Shown piece by piece: positions 1 through 7,595 of a stretch of DNA of 64,000 nucleotides. Positions within the stretch are counted from its first letter, which is position 1. The number at the start of each line of letters is the position of its first letter. Source of the stretch: a virus. The position numbers were made by a program, and so were the translations under genes. The notes beneath the pieces were generated by a model. It made no database searches, had not been told where the DNA came from, and saw only the letters and a list, made by a program, of their open reading frames with translations. The DNA lies in IMG/VR virus record IMGVR_UViG_3300036851_000098, positions 1 to 64,000 of that record; one strand, given 5' to 3'.

Positions 1-2
1 CA

Positions 3-515
3 CCGGATATCTACATCGATCCTTTGGACACAGCCAAGATCGCTGCTTTTCGGGCCCAGACAGCAAAGAACGCAATGGCGCAGCACATCTACATCGAGGC
101 CGTCGATGGGAACGTCTCTTCGAAGATTCCATACGTCTATGGGGTTGATTTCGGTCTTGGTGATGTCATCGAGCTGCAGGGCTTCACACAGATCTTCTCC
201 AAGGCCCGAGTGGTCGAATATATCTACTCGCAAGACCAATATGGCGAGCAGGAATATCCAACACTTGCTGTCCTTGACCCAGATTACATCGGAACGATTC
301 CGGATTTGGAGCCTGATGAAGAGTTCCCAGAGTGGTACGAAGATCCTGATTGGGACCTTGACTTTGACGATGACATTTGGGAAGACGATGAGCATGACAC
401 TGACGAGGATGACGAGGATGACAACGATCCTAATGAAAGAGAGGACCCGAATCCTGATCCTTCACCCGATTTCTCGGGGCCGCCCGTAGCCGACTTCACC
501 TGGGAGATCACCTGA
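3..515 (+). CDS. Tail protein, C-terminal part (truncated by window edge)
   Basis: The frame is open from the first bases of the window, so the start lies upstream. The residues around YGVDFGLGDV and a following ARVVEY segment resemble the C-terminal end of siphovirus tail proteins of the Gp37-like/baseplate type, an inference from family resemblance. The last third is extremely acidic, with runs of Asp and Glu, then Pro-rich. The stop overlaps the ATG of the next gene by one base, so the two tail genes are translationally coupled. Confidence 0.6.
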   Translation, partial: PDIYIDPLDTAKIAAFRAQTAKNAMAQHIYIEAVDGNVSSKIPYVYGVDFGLGDVIELQGFTQIFSKARVVEYIYSQDQYGEQEYPTLAVLDPDYIGTIPDLEPDEEFPEWYEDPDWDLDFDDDIWEDDEHDTDEDDEDDNDPNEREDPNPDPSPDFSGPPVADFTWEIT

Positions 516-2791
516 TGCCAACCGAATCATTTGTTCACAACACAGAATATCCAGTGGTTCTGGTCCCCGGCCAGACTCTGGATGTTCAAGCTTTTATCGA
601 TTTCGATCCTAATGGTGCGGTTACGCACTTCAAGTTCAAGATGCACGCGGAACAGGATGCAGCGGAAGCTCTGTATTATTTCAAAGTTCAGTTCTTCAAT
701 GAAGCTATGGAAGAATCTGATGTTTGGTCAGGTTCTCCAATCACGATTCAGGATGGCTGGATTGGTGAGGCTGGCGAAGCCTGGGGTATTAGTATCCTTC
801 CAGAAGACCAATCGGTGTTCGTGTCAGATCATGCACATTACGGAACAACCGAAGGCCCCTTTACTGCACCCGCATATCTCGGACCTTACGAGGCCGAAGA
901 CGGTGGCACGGTCTGGGAAAATAATGTTATTGAAGAAAAGAAGACCGAAAATCATCTTCCTACTGGGGGTACCTGGTACATCAGACTTGTGTTGGATGCA
1001 GCTGCTCCTAGTAATGTTACGGTAAAGGCTTTCTCACTCGAATTCGATTGGGAAACTTGGTATCCAAGGCAGATCTATTCTGTCCCTCTAACGCAGGGTT
1101 GGGTCTGCGATAATGCATTTCCAACGCCTAGCGGCTTGTATGTAATTCTTCACCGAGGATTTGCATATTTGTATGGAGAGATGCTTGATTGGAACAACTG
1201 GAATGAGGATCTCAACGAGGATTGGTTCACTGAAGTTTACGAGGATGCCACAACTATGCTAGTGGAAGCCGGGGGTCTTCCAGAGGCGGCTAGACCTTCG
1301 GGAAGAGTAGTTGTTCCTATTCGTTTCTACGACTTCGATAGATCAAGTGTTGCGCTAGGAACGACTTGGTATCTGGCAATCGGCGCGGATGGTTCCATTA
1401 AATTCTTGAGTAAGTCTGGTCGACCCGACAAGCTTCGTCTAGGTGGTGGATCTTACTCTTTCGCGCCTATGCAAGTTCGTTGGCCAATCGCTGATCAGTC
1501 GGAAGCAACTGATACAGATGCTGGTGGTATGGACGATCTTGTCTGGAGTGTTCAAAACAATCTGATCAACGACACCGGATCTGAAAGTGGAGACAACCAG
1601 GAATGGGTTCGGGATGGAGATATTACTCTTGCCACTCATGGTGGAATCACCCATCTGCGAGCTAAGGTTTACCACAACGATCCAGACACATCATTGGATG
1701 TTCCTCTTTGGCATACTGGCGGCTATTTAGCCCATGATGCCGTCAAGGTGCTTAACACAGTTCCTGGTGTGGGGCAAGATTTCGGTTTCATCCAGCAGTT
1801 TACGTTGGAGTTGTCTGATATTCCAGCTGGCGCAACTGTTAACTTCGACGCTTCATCGTCTACTGGACAACAGCCTTTGGCGTATCACTGGAACTTCGGT
1901 GATGGAAGTACAGGCTCTGGTAAAATCACATCGCATGTGTATACCGAGCCTGGGACATATTGGGTAAAACTCACTGTTACCGATCCTCGTGATCGGACTG
2001 ACAGCGTGACGAAACGTCCGAGAAACCCTGATCCAGGAGAAGGATATCCTGGAGAGTCGAATGACTGGGCAGCATATGTTAATGACAATGGTGCTGTTAT
2101 CAACGCTGCTGGCCAGCATATACTTTTCCTATCTGCTGATCCTGACACGCAAGTGTTCAAAGGTGAAGACGTAACTCCTGGGACTCTGGGTGGAGCACCG
2201 GGCAGCTGTTTCATTGGTGCGGACGACATTGCTCCATATTTTGCAGCTGATAAAAACTTTATAGACGGGGGTATGCGCGAAGCTAGCACTTCTTTGTCAA
2301 GTCCTCAAATGGAGTATGACCTAGTCAGTGCTGTTGGACGTAAATATGGAGTAGCGATCTGTGTACAGGAAGATGGCAGTCACTATAGACACGAAGTTGA
2401 ATGCACGTCTATTTCCGGAGGCTGGCCATCTGGACGACCAAATACTTATGTGCATAAATTGTACAAGAATATCGGCGGTGCTGATACGCTAATTGCTGGA
2501 CCTGTAACTAATGATTCTCCCTCTTGTTGGGTTTCCGGATTTATTTCATTTAGTGATGTGCAATCTGTTAGATGGCAACCTCATCACACGGGGGCCGTTT
2601 TCAGTGTAGCCGACACTACTGTACCAAAATCGGGCACGTGGGGTTTCTATATTGCTGGAGACGTTACTGTAGAGACTCTTGCCGTCACAGGTAATGCGTT
2701 TCCATCATATCCACCACCTGGAGAGATCGTCAACATCGAGGCTTGGTGGCCAACTTACTACGAGTACGACGAGGCACCACCGAATCCATGA
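515..2791 (+). CDS. PKD-domain tail or adsorption protein
   Basis: This 758-aa protein has a PKD fold at about residues 434-500, shown by YHWNFGDGS and GTYWVKLTVTD, the classic WxFGDG and YxVxLTV signatures. PKD domains are beta-sandwich carbohydrate or protein binding modules common in tail fibres. Flanking regions are beta-rich and aromatic, consistent with lectin-like domains, but I do not recognise a family. It follows the preceding tail gene with a one-base overlap and precedes the lysis-type membrane cassette, a typical place for the last tail or host-recognition gene. Function in host binding is inferred. Confidence 0.7.
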   Translation: MPTESFVHNTEYPVVLVPGQTLDVQAFIDFDPNGAVTHFKFKMHAEQDAAEALYYFKVQFFNEAMEESDVWSGSPITIQDGWIGEAGEAWGISILPEDQSVFVSDHAHYGTTEGPFTAPAYLGPYEAEDGGTVWENNVIEEKKTENHLPTGGTWYIRLVLDAAAPSNVTVKAFSLEFDWETWYPRQIYSVPLTQGWVCDNAFPTPSGLYVILHRGFAYLYGEMLDWNNWNEDLNEDWFTEVYEDATTMLVEAGGLPEAARPSGRVVVPIRFYDFDRSSVALGTTWYLAIGADGSIKFLSKSGRPDKLRLGGGSYSFAPMQVRWPIADQSEATDTDAGGMDDLVWSVQNNLINDTGSESGDNQEWVRDGDITLATHGGITHLRAKVYHNDPDTSLDVPLWHTGGYLAHDAVKVLNTVPGVGQDFGFIQQFTLELSDIPAGATVNFDASSSTGQQPLAYHWNFGDGSTGSGKITSHVYTEPGTYWVKLTVTDPRDRTDSVTKRPRNPDPGEGYPGESNDWAAYVNDNGAVINAAGQHILFLSADPDTQVFKGEDVTPGTLGGAPGSCFIGADDIAPYFAADKNFIDGGMREASTSLSSPQMEYDLVSAVGRKYGVAICVQEDGSHYRHEVECTSISGGWPSGRPNTYVHKLYKNIGGADTLIAGPVTNDSPSCWVSGFISFSDVQSVRWQPHHTGAVFSVADTTVPKSGTWGFYIAGDVTVETLAVTGNAFPSYPPPGEIVNIEAWWPTYYEYDEAPPNP

Positions 2792-2816
2792 GTAATCTGA
2801 CGGAAAGGAGAGGAGG

Positions 2817-3056
2817 GTGAGCAAGGAGCAATACGAAGCCTGGTCGCGAATAGTTGCATTCTCGCTGAAGTTGGTAGGCGTTCTGGGCATCATATTTGTT
2901 CCTGTGTTCTGGGCTATCACGGGTCGTGTGGAACTTGCCTTCCTGCCATTTTTCGGGACCTTGGCCGGGGTTGGTCAAGGCCTCGATGTACTTAGAGAAA
3001 TCCAACAAGGTAAAGGAGGTGGGGGTGGGTCAGATGGCTCGAAAAACGCGACTTAG
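2817..3056 (+). CDS. Small two-TM membrane protein, candidate holin
   Basis: This 79-aa protein starts at GTG behind a strong GGAGAGGAGG site. It has two hydrophobic segments (about residues 10-34 and 39-57) and a Gly-rich hydrophilic tail, a class II-like holin layout. It heads five consecutive overlapping membrane protein genes. Family not recognised; holin role is inferred from context. Confidence 0.55.
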   Translation: MSKEQYEAWSRIVAFSLKLVGVLGIIFVPVFWAITGRVELAFLPFFGTLAGVGQGLDVLREIQQGKGGGGGSDGSKNAT

Positions 3057-3201
3057 TCTTATCGGACTGTTGATAGTTGTCTCAGCTGTTTACGCCGCTC
3101 TCGTTTCCAAAGACCCCGATCTAGCACGCACCATCATGGTGGGGTACATCGGAATGGTTCTCACCATATTCGTTGTAAACGAAATGTGGAAGAAGCCATA
3201 A
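3025..3201 (+). CDS. Small membrane protein of lysis cassette
   Basis: About 58 aa, starting at GTG 3025, five bases after GGAGG; ATG 3034 is an alternative. It overlaps the previous gene. Two hydrophobic stretches, SLIGLLIVVSAVYAAL and MVGYIGMVLTIFVV, span nearly the whole protein. Probably a holin partner or antiholin; no family recognised. Confidence 0.5.
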   Translation: MGQMARKTRLSLIGLLIVVSAVYAALVSKDPDLARTIMVGYIGMVLTIFVVNEMWKKP

Positions 3202-3617
3202 TGGAAGAGCGACGTAAACAAGGAGACGATCTTACGGGGCGCCGGAATGGATATGCAGCGTTAAAGAAAGATCTACAACATTTCTTCAAAGAGGTGTGGG
3301 TAGTCGTAGTCCTTATCGGAGTAGTGTGTACTGTCGCGTTAGCTGGATTTGGAATATTTCTTCGGCACCAAGATCAAACAGCCAAAGAGTTTTGTCAAAA
3401 CCAAAATATTAGGCATGACAACGCTATATATTCTCTTATCGCCGGCTCTAATCAAGATCAGTTAGATGCTCCAACAGACGCTGCTCGAACAGATATTCGG
3501 AGACGGCGAGACGTAACCATCGGCATTATTGAAGCAATTGCTCCGAAGACTGATTGTAGTGACTCAGCCAAAGTCAAAGCCATACCAGAAGTAACACCGA
3601 TCCCGGAGCTCCCATGA
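3201..3617 (+). CDS. Single-TM membrane protein, paralogue of next gene
   Basis: This 138-aa protein has a charged N-terminus, one TM helix (around VVVLIGVVCTVALAGFG) and an outer domain with two cysteines and a Pro-rich tail containing PEVTPIPELP. Start and stop overlap its neighbours (ATAATG and ATGA). Topology and tail resemble the next gene, so the pair probably arose by duplication. A role in lysis or envelope modification is inferred from position only. Confidence 0.55.
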   Translation: MEERRKQGDDLTGRRNGYAALKKDLQHFFKEVWVVVVLIGVVCTVALAGFGIFLRHQDQTAKEFCQNQNIRHDNAIYSLIAGSNQDQLDAPTDAARTDIRRRRDVTIGIIEAIAPKTDCSDSAKVKAIPEVTPIPELP

Positions 3618-4018
3618 AAGAGGAAACTTTCGAAGAGAGAATCCTCCGTGAATGGGAGGAATACAGAACAGAGCAAGAAGAACGACTTAGTCATTTTTTC
3701 AAACGGATACTAATCGTATTCGCAATTCTAGGTTTCACCGTTGCTGGTTCTGTGTATTACGTGTATGCAACTTCGAATACTAATAAAAATGCACTTTGTG
3801 CGATGCGTTATGATGCTGAGCGTCGTGTATCCTTGTCTGAGGATTTTCTCAAAGAGAATCCAAACGGAATACCAGGGATTTCTATCGATTCTCTCCGTCG
3901 TAGTACCAATAATGCAAAGCAGACAGCTGAATCTTTGTCGTTCATAGATTGTCCGCCGCTGGAAGATCTACCAGAGGTTTCACCGTCCACATTACCTGAG
4001 GAGAGTCCAGTTCCATGA
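3614..4018 (+). CDS. Single-TM membrane protein of lysis cassette
   Basis: This 134-aa protein has an acidic N-terminus rich in Glu and Arg, one TM helix (around ILIVFAILGFTVAGSVYYV), and an outside domain with paired cysteines and a PEVSPSTLPEESP tail similar to the previous protein. The ATGA overlaps on both sides indicate coupled translation. No enzymatic motif is visible. Confidence 0.55.
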   Translation: MKEETFEERILREWEEYRTEQEERLSHFFKRILIVFAILGFTVAGSVYYVYATSNTNKNALCAMRYDAERRVSLSEDFLKENPNGIPGISIDSLRRSTNNAKQTAESLSFIDCPPLEDLPEVSPSTLPEESPVP

Positions 4019-4422
4019 TGATTCAAGGAAAGACGTACGACACCCTAAAATGGATCGCTCAGATCCTATTGCCCGCACTGGGCTCGCTATATTTCGCCCT
4101 TGCGGGGATCTGGGATCTTCCGTCAGCGGAAGACGTTGTCGGCACCATCGTGGTGGTCGATACCTTCCTTGGCGTCGTGCTCGGACTCTCGCAGTCCAGC
4201 TTTAACAAGCAAACCGCCACCGGAACCGTCGAAACAATTGAGCATCCGGACGGTGCGTTGACATATTCGCTGAACCTTGATGACGAAAATCCGGAGAACC
4301 TGCGCAATAAGAAGCGCGCTGTCTTCGATGTCGTCAAAGGGCAGGGCGGGATGAGTTCCGTCGAGTTGATCGGTCTTCTCTGTCTGATCGGCATCGCAGC
4401 GATTCTTATTGTTCTTCTGTAG
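4015..4422 (+). CDS. r1t-type phage holin
   Basis: This 135-aa protein begins YDTLKWIAQILLPALGSLYF with LAGIW and VDTFLGVVLGLSQ, the characteristic layout of the r1t holin family: two N-terminal TM helices, a soluble loop, and here an additional C-terminal TM helix. Holins permeabilise the membrane to time lysis. The longer-than-usual central segment (about residues 60-115) is hydrophilic. It is the last gene of the membrane cassette and precedes the first TTCGCG-type promoter. Endolysin-like genes are not adjacent; they sit at 53-54.7 kb. Confidence 0.8.
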   Translation: MMIQGKTYDTLKWIAQILLPALGSLYFALAGIWDLPSAEDVVGTIVVVDTFLGVVLGLSQSSFNKQTATGTVETIEHPDGALTYSLNLDDENPENLRNKKRAVFDVVKGQGGMSSVELIGLLCLIGIAAILIVLL

Positions 4423-4427
4423 GGGTA

Positions 4428-4453
4428 TTCGCGGGCGAATCATCGCCTATAAT
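4428..4453 (+). promoter_or_regulatory. TTCGCG-N14-TATAAT promoter 1
   Basis: TTCGCG at 4428-4433 is separated by 14 bases from TATAAT, followed by GAGACCC and the AAGGAG of the gene at 4479. TTCGCG is part of an inverted repeat ATTCGC-GG-GCGAAT. Confidence 0.75.
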
Positions 4454-4478
4454 GAGACCCTTACATAAAGGAGAGTAA

Positions 4479-4766
4479 TTGTTTACCAAGAATCACATCG
4501 AAACTCAGCTCGACGCTGAGATCACATCTCTGCTCAGAAAGCTGAAAGAGACCACAAAGGACTCCGAAGACTACGGAAAGCTACTCGAGCGCCTATCCAA
4601 GTTGCATTCGCTCAAGATGGACGAACGTCCGCGAAAGCGAATCAACCCGGATACGGTGCTTGTAGTAGCTGCCAACATCTTCGGGATTCTGTGGCTCGCT
4701 CGCTATGAGCGCGAGAACGTCATCAAAAGCAGAAACGCTTTGAGTTTCGTGATGAAGCCTCGGTAA
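4479..4766 (+). CDS. Conserved small membrane protein
   Basis: This 95-aa protein starts at TTG after AAGGAGAG. It has a helical N-terminal half with heptad-like Leu spacing, a TM segment around VLVVAANIFGILWLA, then NVIKSRNALSFVMK. I recognise it as a recurring hypothetical family in actinophages with a motif of this kind, but no function is known to me. Own promoter upstream and strong terminator downstream make it a monocistronic unit. Confidence 0.65.
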   Translation: MFTKNHIETQLDAEITSLLRKLKETTKDSEDYGKLLERLSKLHSLKMDERPRKRINPDTVLVVAANIFGILWLARYERENVIKSRNALSFVMKPR

Positions 4767-4796
4767 CCGTTAGTCCCTAAACAGGCTATCGAAATA

Positions 4797-4835
4797 GAGG
4801 GGCTCGTGTGCAAAACACGGCCTCTCTTTTTTTTT
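4797..4835 (+). terminator. Intrinsic terminator
   Basis: GAGGGGC-CGTGT pairs with ACACG-GCCTCTC and is followed by a run of nine T. Closes the 4479-4766 unit. Confidence 0.85.
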
Positions 4836-4877
4836 GAAAACTGAAAAATTCCCGGGGGGAAATTTCTGGATAATGTT

Positions 4878-4915
4878 CAGATATTGGTTCGTGTTTTAGA
4901 TAGATATTGGCTCGT
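4878..4915 (+). promoter_or_regulatory. Tandem AGATATTGGYTCGT repeat
   Basis: AGATATTGGTTCGT (4879-4892) and AGATATTGGCTCGT (4902-4915) are a 13/14 direct repeat, about two helical turns apart, in a noncoding gap. The core matches the CAGATA(C/T)TGG element seen at 31998, 32338, 41950, 42196 and 44356. Candidate operator pair. Confidence 0.4.
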
Positions 4916-4925
4916 ACTCGCGTGA

Positions 4926-5138
4926 TATGCCATTCCCATCGAACAGCACACTCTGGATTTGATCCAGATTCTTAACGGCGGCGTTCGTCCGGAGATCGAA
5001 GAAGAGCACACCTGGTTCATCTTCGATGTCAACCTGCCGGAGACCACCGAGAACCACAAGATCGTTCCCCACGACGAGCTATACGAGAAGAGTGTCGGAA
5101 TCGTCGGACACGGCTACGTCATCCAAATGGTGAAGTAG
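4926..5138 (+). pseudogene. Possible gene remnant or rare-start ORF
   Basis: An open frame of about 70 codons encodes a protein-like sequence (…EEHTWFIFDVNLPETTENHK…) with normal codon usage and ends immediately before a terminator. There is no ATG or GTG start and no convincing ribosome binding site; TTG 4958 is the only usual alternative. It may be the 3' end of a decayed gene, or a gene with a near-cognate start. Confidence 0.4.
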
Positions 5139-5145
5139 TCTAAGA

Positions 5146-5171
5146 GGAGAGCCTACACGGGCTTTCCTTTT
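5146..5171 (+). terminator. Intrinsic terminator
   Basis: GGAGAGCC pairs with GGCTTTCC around a TACACG loop, followed by T4. It overlaps the next promoter by two bases. Confidence 0.75.
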
Positions 5172-5195
5172 CGCGTAAAAAACTTGTCATATAAT
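5170..5195 (+). promoter_or_regulatory. TTCGCG-N14-TATAAT promoter 2
   Basis: TTCGCG and a perfect TATAAT lie 14 bases apart. It drives a 19-codon gene and abuts the preceding terminator directly. Confidence 0.8.
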
Positions 5196-5218
5196 AGAAC
5201 CACTACTAAGGAGTAATC

Positions 5219-5278
5219 ATGCTTCCCGTTTATATTCTTCTCGCCCTTCTTGTGGCGTCGTTGTTTATCTACAAGTAA
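5219..5278 (+). CDS. 19-aa hydrophobic microprotein
   Basis: ATG follows AAGGAGTAATC, giving the peptide MLPVYILLALLVASLFIYK, essentially one TM helix with a lysine end. It has its own promoter 24 bases upstream and its own terminator 25 bases downstream, so it is a complete expression unit. Role unknown; single-helix phage peptides can inhibit or modulate membrane proteins, but that is speculation. Confidence 0.7.
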   Translation: MLPVYILLALLVASLFIYK

Positions 5279-5302
5279 CACCCCCAGAGTAGTTCACTCG
5301 AA

Positions 5303-5330
5303 GGAGAGCCTACACCGGCTTTCCTTTTTT
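5303..5330 (+). terminator. Intrinsic terminator
   Basis: GGAGAGCC-TACACC-GGCTTTCC hairpin followed by T6; nearly identical to the terminator at 5146. Confidence 0.85.
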
Positions 5331-5338
5331 CCCTGCAA

Positions 5339-5364
5339 TTCGCGTATTTTTCATGTTGTATAAT
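5339..5364 (+). promoter_or_regulatory. TTCGCG-N14-TATAAT promoter 3
   Basis: TTCGCG and TATAAT 14 bases apart. No coding gene follows directly; the promoter leads into the structured RNA at about 5370. Confidence 0.8.
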
Positions 5365-5369
5365 GAAAG

Positions 5370-5459
5370 AAGTAGCTCTAAGCAATACGTTAAGTCGGAT
5401 TCGTACCCGAGAAATATTACGGTAAAAGTCCGTCATAGAGCAATGCTTCTATTTTTTTC
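5370..5459 (+). ncRNA. Compact structured RNA with two hairpins
   Basis: GCTCTA (5375-5380) pairs with TAGAGC (5436-5441). It encloses two hairpins, TCGG/CCGA (5395-5410) and ACGG/CCGT (5419-5433). AGAAG (5368-5372) and CTTCT (5446-5450) could extend the closing stem, although the first of these may lie at or before the start site. A T7 run ends it. No ribosome binding site or ORF lies within. It is a three-way-junction candidate small RNA. Family not recognised. Confidence 0.6.
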
Positions 5460-5480
5460 TCAACAACCAAAGGAACAGCT

Positions 5481-5678
5481 ATGAGTAACATTGTTGGTCG
5501 AGTTGTGTACTACGAGGAGGATCCTTCAAATCCTGCCACAGGTTTTAATGCGGGAGCTTATGCTCCTATCGGTTCCAACTATTTCGAGGTCGTTGTGGCT
5601 ATGGCGATGAATCGTCCGTCGGCAACGATCTGCATCAAGCCTGTCAACACGATTCCTTCTTGGGTATGTGATTACTAG
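5481..5678 (+). CDS. Hypothetical protein
   Basis: 65-aa protein starting at ATG after AAAGGAACAGCT. It lacks TM segments or known motifs; the middle is Gly/Ala/Asn rich. It may be co-transcribed by read-through of the preceding RNA unit. Function unknown. Confidence 0.55.
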   Translation: MSNIVGRVVYYEEDPSNPATGFNAGAYAPIGSNYFEVVVAMAMNRPSATICIKPVNTIPSWVCDY

Positions 5679-5679
5679 T

Positions 5680-5705
5680 TTCGCGGATAGTTCACTCCGT
5701 ATAAC
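5680..5705 (+). promoter_or_regulatory. TTCGCG-N14-TATAAC promoter 4
   Basis: TTCGCG, 14-base spacer containing TTCACT, and TATAAC, then GAGACC and AAAGGAG before ATG 5730. Confidence 0.75.
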
Positions 5706-5729
5706 GAGACCACTACCTAAAGGAGTGTA

Positions 5730-5969
5730 ATGTTCGAAATGTTCTACTGGAGTTCGATCATTTCAGCCCTGGAGAAGCTTCCTAAGGAAGCGATCATCTC
5801 TGTCGCCGGAGCCTATGCTGCTGCCGAGATCTACAAGCGTCACACCAATGCTCGTATTCGTCTCGCACAGATCGAAGCCGACGCGCAGGTGAAGATCGCT
5901 GAAGCGGAAAGCGAAACTCTACGTCTGAAGATCAAACTTCAAGAGATCACCGACACCGCCACAAGGTAG
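5730..5969 (+). CDS. Small membrane-associated coiled-coil protein
   Basis: 79 aa with an amphipathic or hydrophobic N-terminal third (FYWSSIISAL…AIISVAGAYAAAEIY) and a C-terminal Ala/Glu-rich coiled coil, typical of prohibitin-like or anchoring helices. Its own promoter and terminator flank it. Function unknown. Confidence 0.6.
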   Translation: MFEMFYWSSIISALEKLPKEAIISVAGAYAAAEIYKRHTNARIRLAQIEADAQVKIAEAESETLRLKIKLQEITDTATR

Positions 5970-5977
5970 TATCAAAA

Positions 5978-6003
5978 AGAGAATCCTCACGGGTTCTCTT
6001 TTT
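5978..6003 (+). terminator. Intrinsic terminator
   Basis: AGAGAATCC pairs with GGGTTCTCT, followed by T-rich tail. Confidence 0.85.
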
Positions 6004-6007
6004 CTTG

Positions 6008-6033
6008 TTCGCGAATTTTTCAGCTCATATAAT
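6008..6033 (+). promoter_or_regulatory. TTCGCG-N14-TATAAT promoter 5
   Basis: TTCGCG at 6008 and TATAAT at 6028, followed by GAGACTC; drives the gene at 6066. Confidence 0.8.
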
Positions 6034-6065
6034 GAGACTCTACACCTCTATCAAAGGAGTACAGC

Positions 6066-6275
6066 ATGTCCGAGAACGAGACCCCTGAGGTCGTCGACTC
6101 GTCCACCCCGTCCAAGCTCGCCCGCGTCAAGCGCGCCGCCATTACCGTCGGAATCTTCGGAATCCCCGTCGTCGTGATGACCGCCGCCTCTTACGCTGGC
6201 TTCAAGACGAGCGTGAACAACGTCGAGACCGCTCGACTCACCCTCGAGGCCGCCAAGCTCGCCAACAAGGCGTAA
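6066..6275 (+). CDS. Small single-TM protein
   Basis: 69 aa with an acidic N-terminus, a basic KLARVKRA flank, one TM helix (AITVGIFGIPVVVMTAASYAG) and a short helical tail. GC-rich codon use compared with neighbours. Flanked by its own promoter and terminator. Function unknown. Confidence 0.6.
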   Translation: MSENETPEVVDSSTPSKLARVKRAAITVGIFGIPVVVMTAASYAGFKTSVNNVETARLTLEAAKLANKA

Positions 6276-6283
6276 TCCTCGAA

Positions 6284-6313
6284 CGAGAGATCCTAACACG
6301 GTCTCTCGTTTTT
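6284..6313 (+). terminator. Intrinsic terminator
   Basis: CGAGAGATCC pairs with GGTCTCTCG around TAACAC, then T5. Confidence 0.85.
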
Positions 6314-6321
6314 CCCTGCAA

Positions 6322-6347
6322 TTCGCGTATTTTTCATGCATTGTAAT
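6322..6347 (+). promoter_or_regulatory. TTCGCG-N14-TGTAAT promoter 6
   Basis: TTCGCG, 14-base spacer, TGTAAT, then GAGACCC and AAGGAG. The 20 bases before it resemble the upstream flank of promoter 3. Confidence 0.75.
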
Positions 6348-6371
6348 GAGACCCTACTAAGGAGAATTACA

Positions 6372-6578
6372 ATGTTTAAGCCCATCCACGCCTTTCGTGC
6401 ATTCCACGCTCTCTGCCGTGAGTACGATCAGCAGGACGGAGTCCAAAGTTACATCAACTACAATCGTAACGCTTTCGCGTACGATCAGGAGATTCAACTC
6501 TATCTGGACCGTCGTCAGGCCGATCTCGACTCCGCTCGTAAGAGCAGCGATTCGCGATTCAATGCGGTGTTTGCATAA
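6372..6578 (+). CDS. Hypothetical protein
   Basis: 68 aa, starting at ATG after AAGGAG. Basic and aromatic N-terminus, otherwise soluble and helical, with DRRQADLDSARKSSDSRF near the end. No recognised family. Confidence 0.55.
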   Translation: MFKPIHAFRAFHALCREYDQQDGVQSYINYNRNAFAYDQEIQLYLDRRQADLDSARKSSDSRFNAVFA

Positions 6579-6606
6579 CATCAGCTTTTTCCAGTCTTTT
6601 CTCGAA

Positions 6607-6635
6607 GAGAGAGCCTTCACAGGCTTTCTCTTTTT
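6607..6635 (+). terminator. Intrinsic terminator
   Basis: GAGAGAGCC pairs with GGCTTTCTC, followed by T5. Confidence 0.8.
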
Positions 6636-6665
6636 CTGTGAGACCCCAAACTAAGGAGAGTAGTA

Positions 6666-6899
6666 ATGCAGAGTTCGCAACACCCACTCACCAACTTCTA
6701 CAACAAGGTTAAGACTCACAGTCCCATTTTGGGAGTCTTGATCAGTGAAGACGTGGTTCTGCTCGCCTTGGGCGCTCTGACTGACGAGCATGAGCCTGTC
6801 CAAGAATCTGTAGACCGGCTACGTGAGATGACCAACATGATGCCCGAGGACATTAGGATCATCCGAGAGGACGCTCTCGCGAAGCTCGGATATCTATGA
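6666..6899 (+). CDS. Hypothetical protein
   Basis: 77 aa, preceded by the recurring GAGACCCCAAACTAAGGAG leader but without an obvious promoter, so it may depend on read-through. Soluble, helical, acidic. Its stop overlaps an in-frame ATG of the next gene (ATGA). Confidence 0.55.
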   Translation: MQSSQHPLTNFYNKVKTHSPILGVLISEDVVLLALGALTDEHEPVQESVDRLREMTNMMPEDIRIIREDALAKLGYL

Positions 6900-6925
6900 T
6901 CGACGGTCGACCGGACGGAGTAACC

Positions 6926-7399
6926 ATGATTGCCAGTTGGTGCGTTCCTTTCGTTCTCCGCGAGTCTCATACATTGAACGTTCTTCAAAGCCGTCTACAC
7001 GGTTTAGACCACTGGTTTCGTGTCTGGCAGAACGGACAGATGTTGGCAAACATGGAAATCGACGTAGATCTTGAAGTCCTTGCCCTGTACGCGTTATTTC
7101 ACGACTCGATGCGTATGAACGAAGGTTCAGATCCGAGTCATGGAATGCGCGGCTTCAGGTTGTGGGAACGTGTCAACCAGCGCCAAGAAGTCGAAGACCT
7201 TCTCAGCGAACGACAGCGAGAGTTATTTTTCGAGGTATGTACTCAACATAGTGATGGGCTTCGAAGTACTGATCCAACTATCGCCGCTTGCTGGGATGCC
7301 GATCGACTGGATCTCCATCGCAAAGGGATCTGGCCGGATGCTCGTTTCATGAGCACCCAAGCAGGACTAAGTCTTGTCATGACTCGGATTACCTCATAA
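6926..7399 (+). CDS. HD-domain phosphohydrolase
   Basis: About 157 aa. The order HGLDHWFRV, ALFHDS, CTQHSDG and CWDADRLDL supplies the H, HD, H and D ligands of the HD superfamily, metal-dependent phosphohydrolases often acting on nucleotides. I chose ATG 6926 (behind CGGAG) over ATG 6896, which overlaps the preceding stop and would add ten residues. Substrate is not predictable; dNTP or signal-nucleotide hydrolysis is possible. Confidence 0.75.
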   Translation: MIASWCVPFVLRESHTLNVLQSRLHGLDHWFRVWQNGQMLANMEIDVDLEVLALYALFHDSMRMNEGSDPSHGMRGFRLWERVNQRQEVEDLLSERQRELFFEVCTQHSDGLRSTDPTIAACWDADRLDLHRKGIWPDARFMSTQAGLSLVMTRITS

Positions 7400-7421
7400 A
7401 CCCTATATTTGCAGGAGAAAC

Positions 7422-7595
7422 ATGAGCGAAGACCAAGAGAAGCATGTGGGCAAGATCAGGCATGATCGAAACAATCAGAAGGATTCGGCGATCGCGATGA
7501 AGAAGAAGGGTCACTCGAATGCAGTCATTGCTGCGATTCTTGGCATCTCAGAAAGCACCGTTCAAGAGGTGCTCAAGCCTAAGAAGGATAAGTAG
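7422..7595 (+). CDS. Small helix-turn-helix protein
   Basis: 57 aa, basic; the second half (KKKGHSNAVIAAILGISE, then STVQEVLKP) is a resolvase-type HTH. It is similar to the HTH near the N-terminus of the RNA-polymerase-like protein at 45275 (DKGMGASAIARQMDLNESTV). Probably DNA binding. RBS GCAGGAG. Confidence 0.65.
   Translation: MSEDQEKHVGKIRHDRNNQKDSAIAMKKKGHSNAVIAAILGISESTVQEVLKPKKDK

Noticed and set aside
284-511. Minus-strand serine-rich open frame
   Set aside because: It is the antisense shadow of the acidic Asp/Glu tail of the tail protein and has no RBS.
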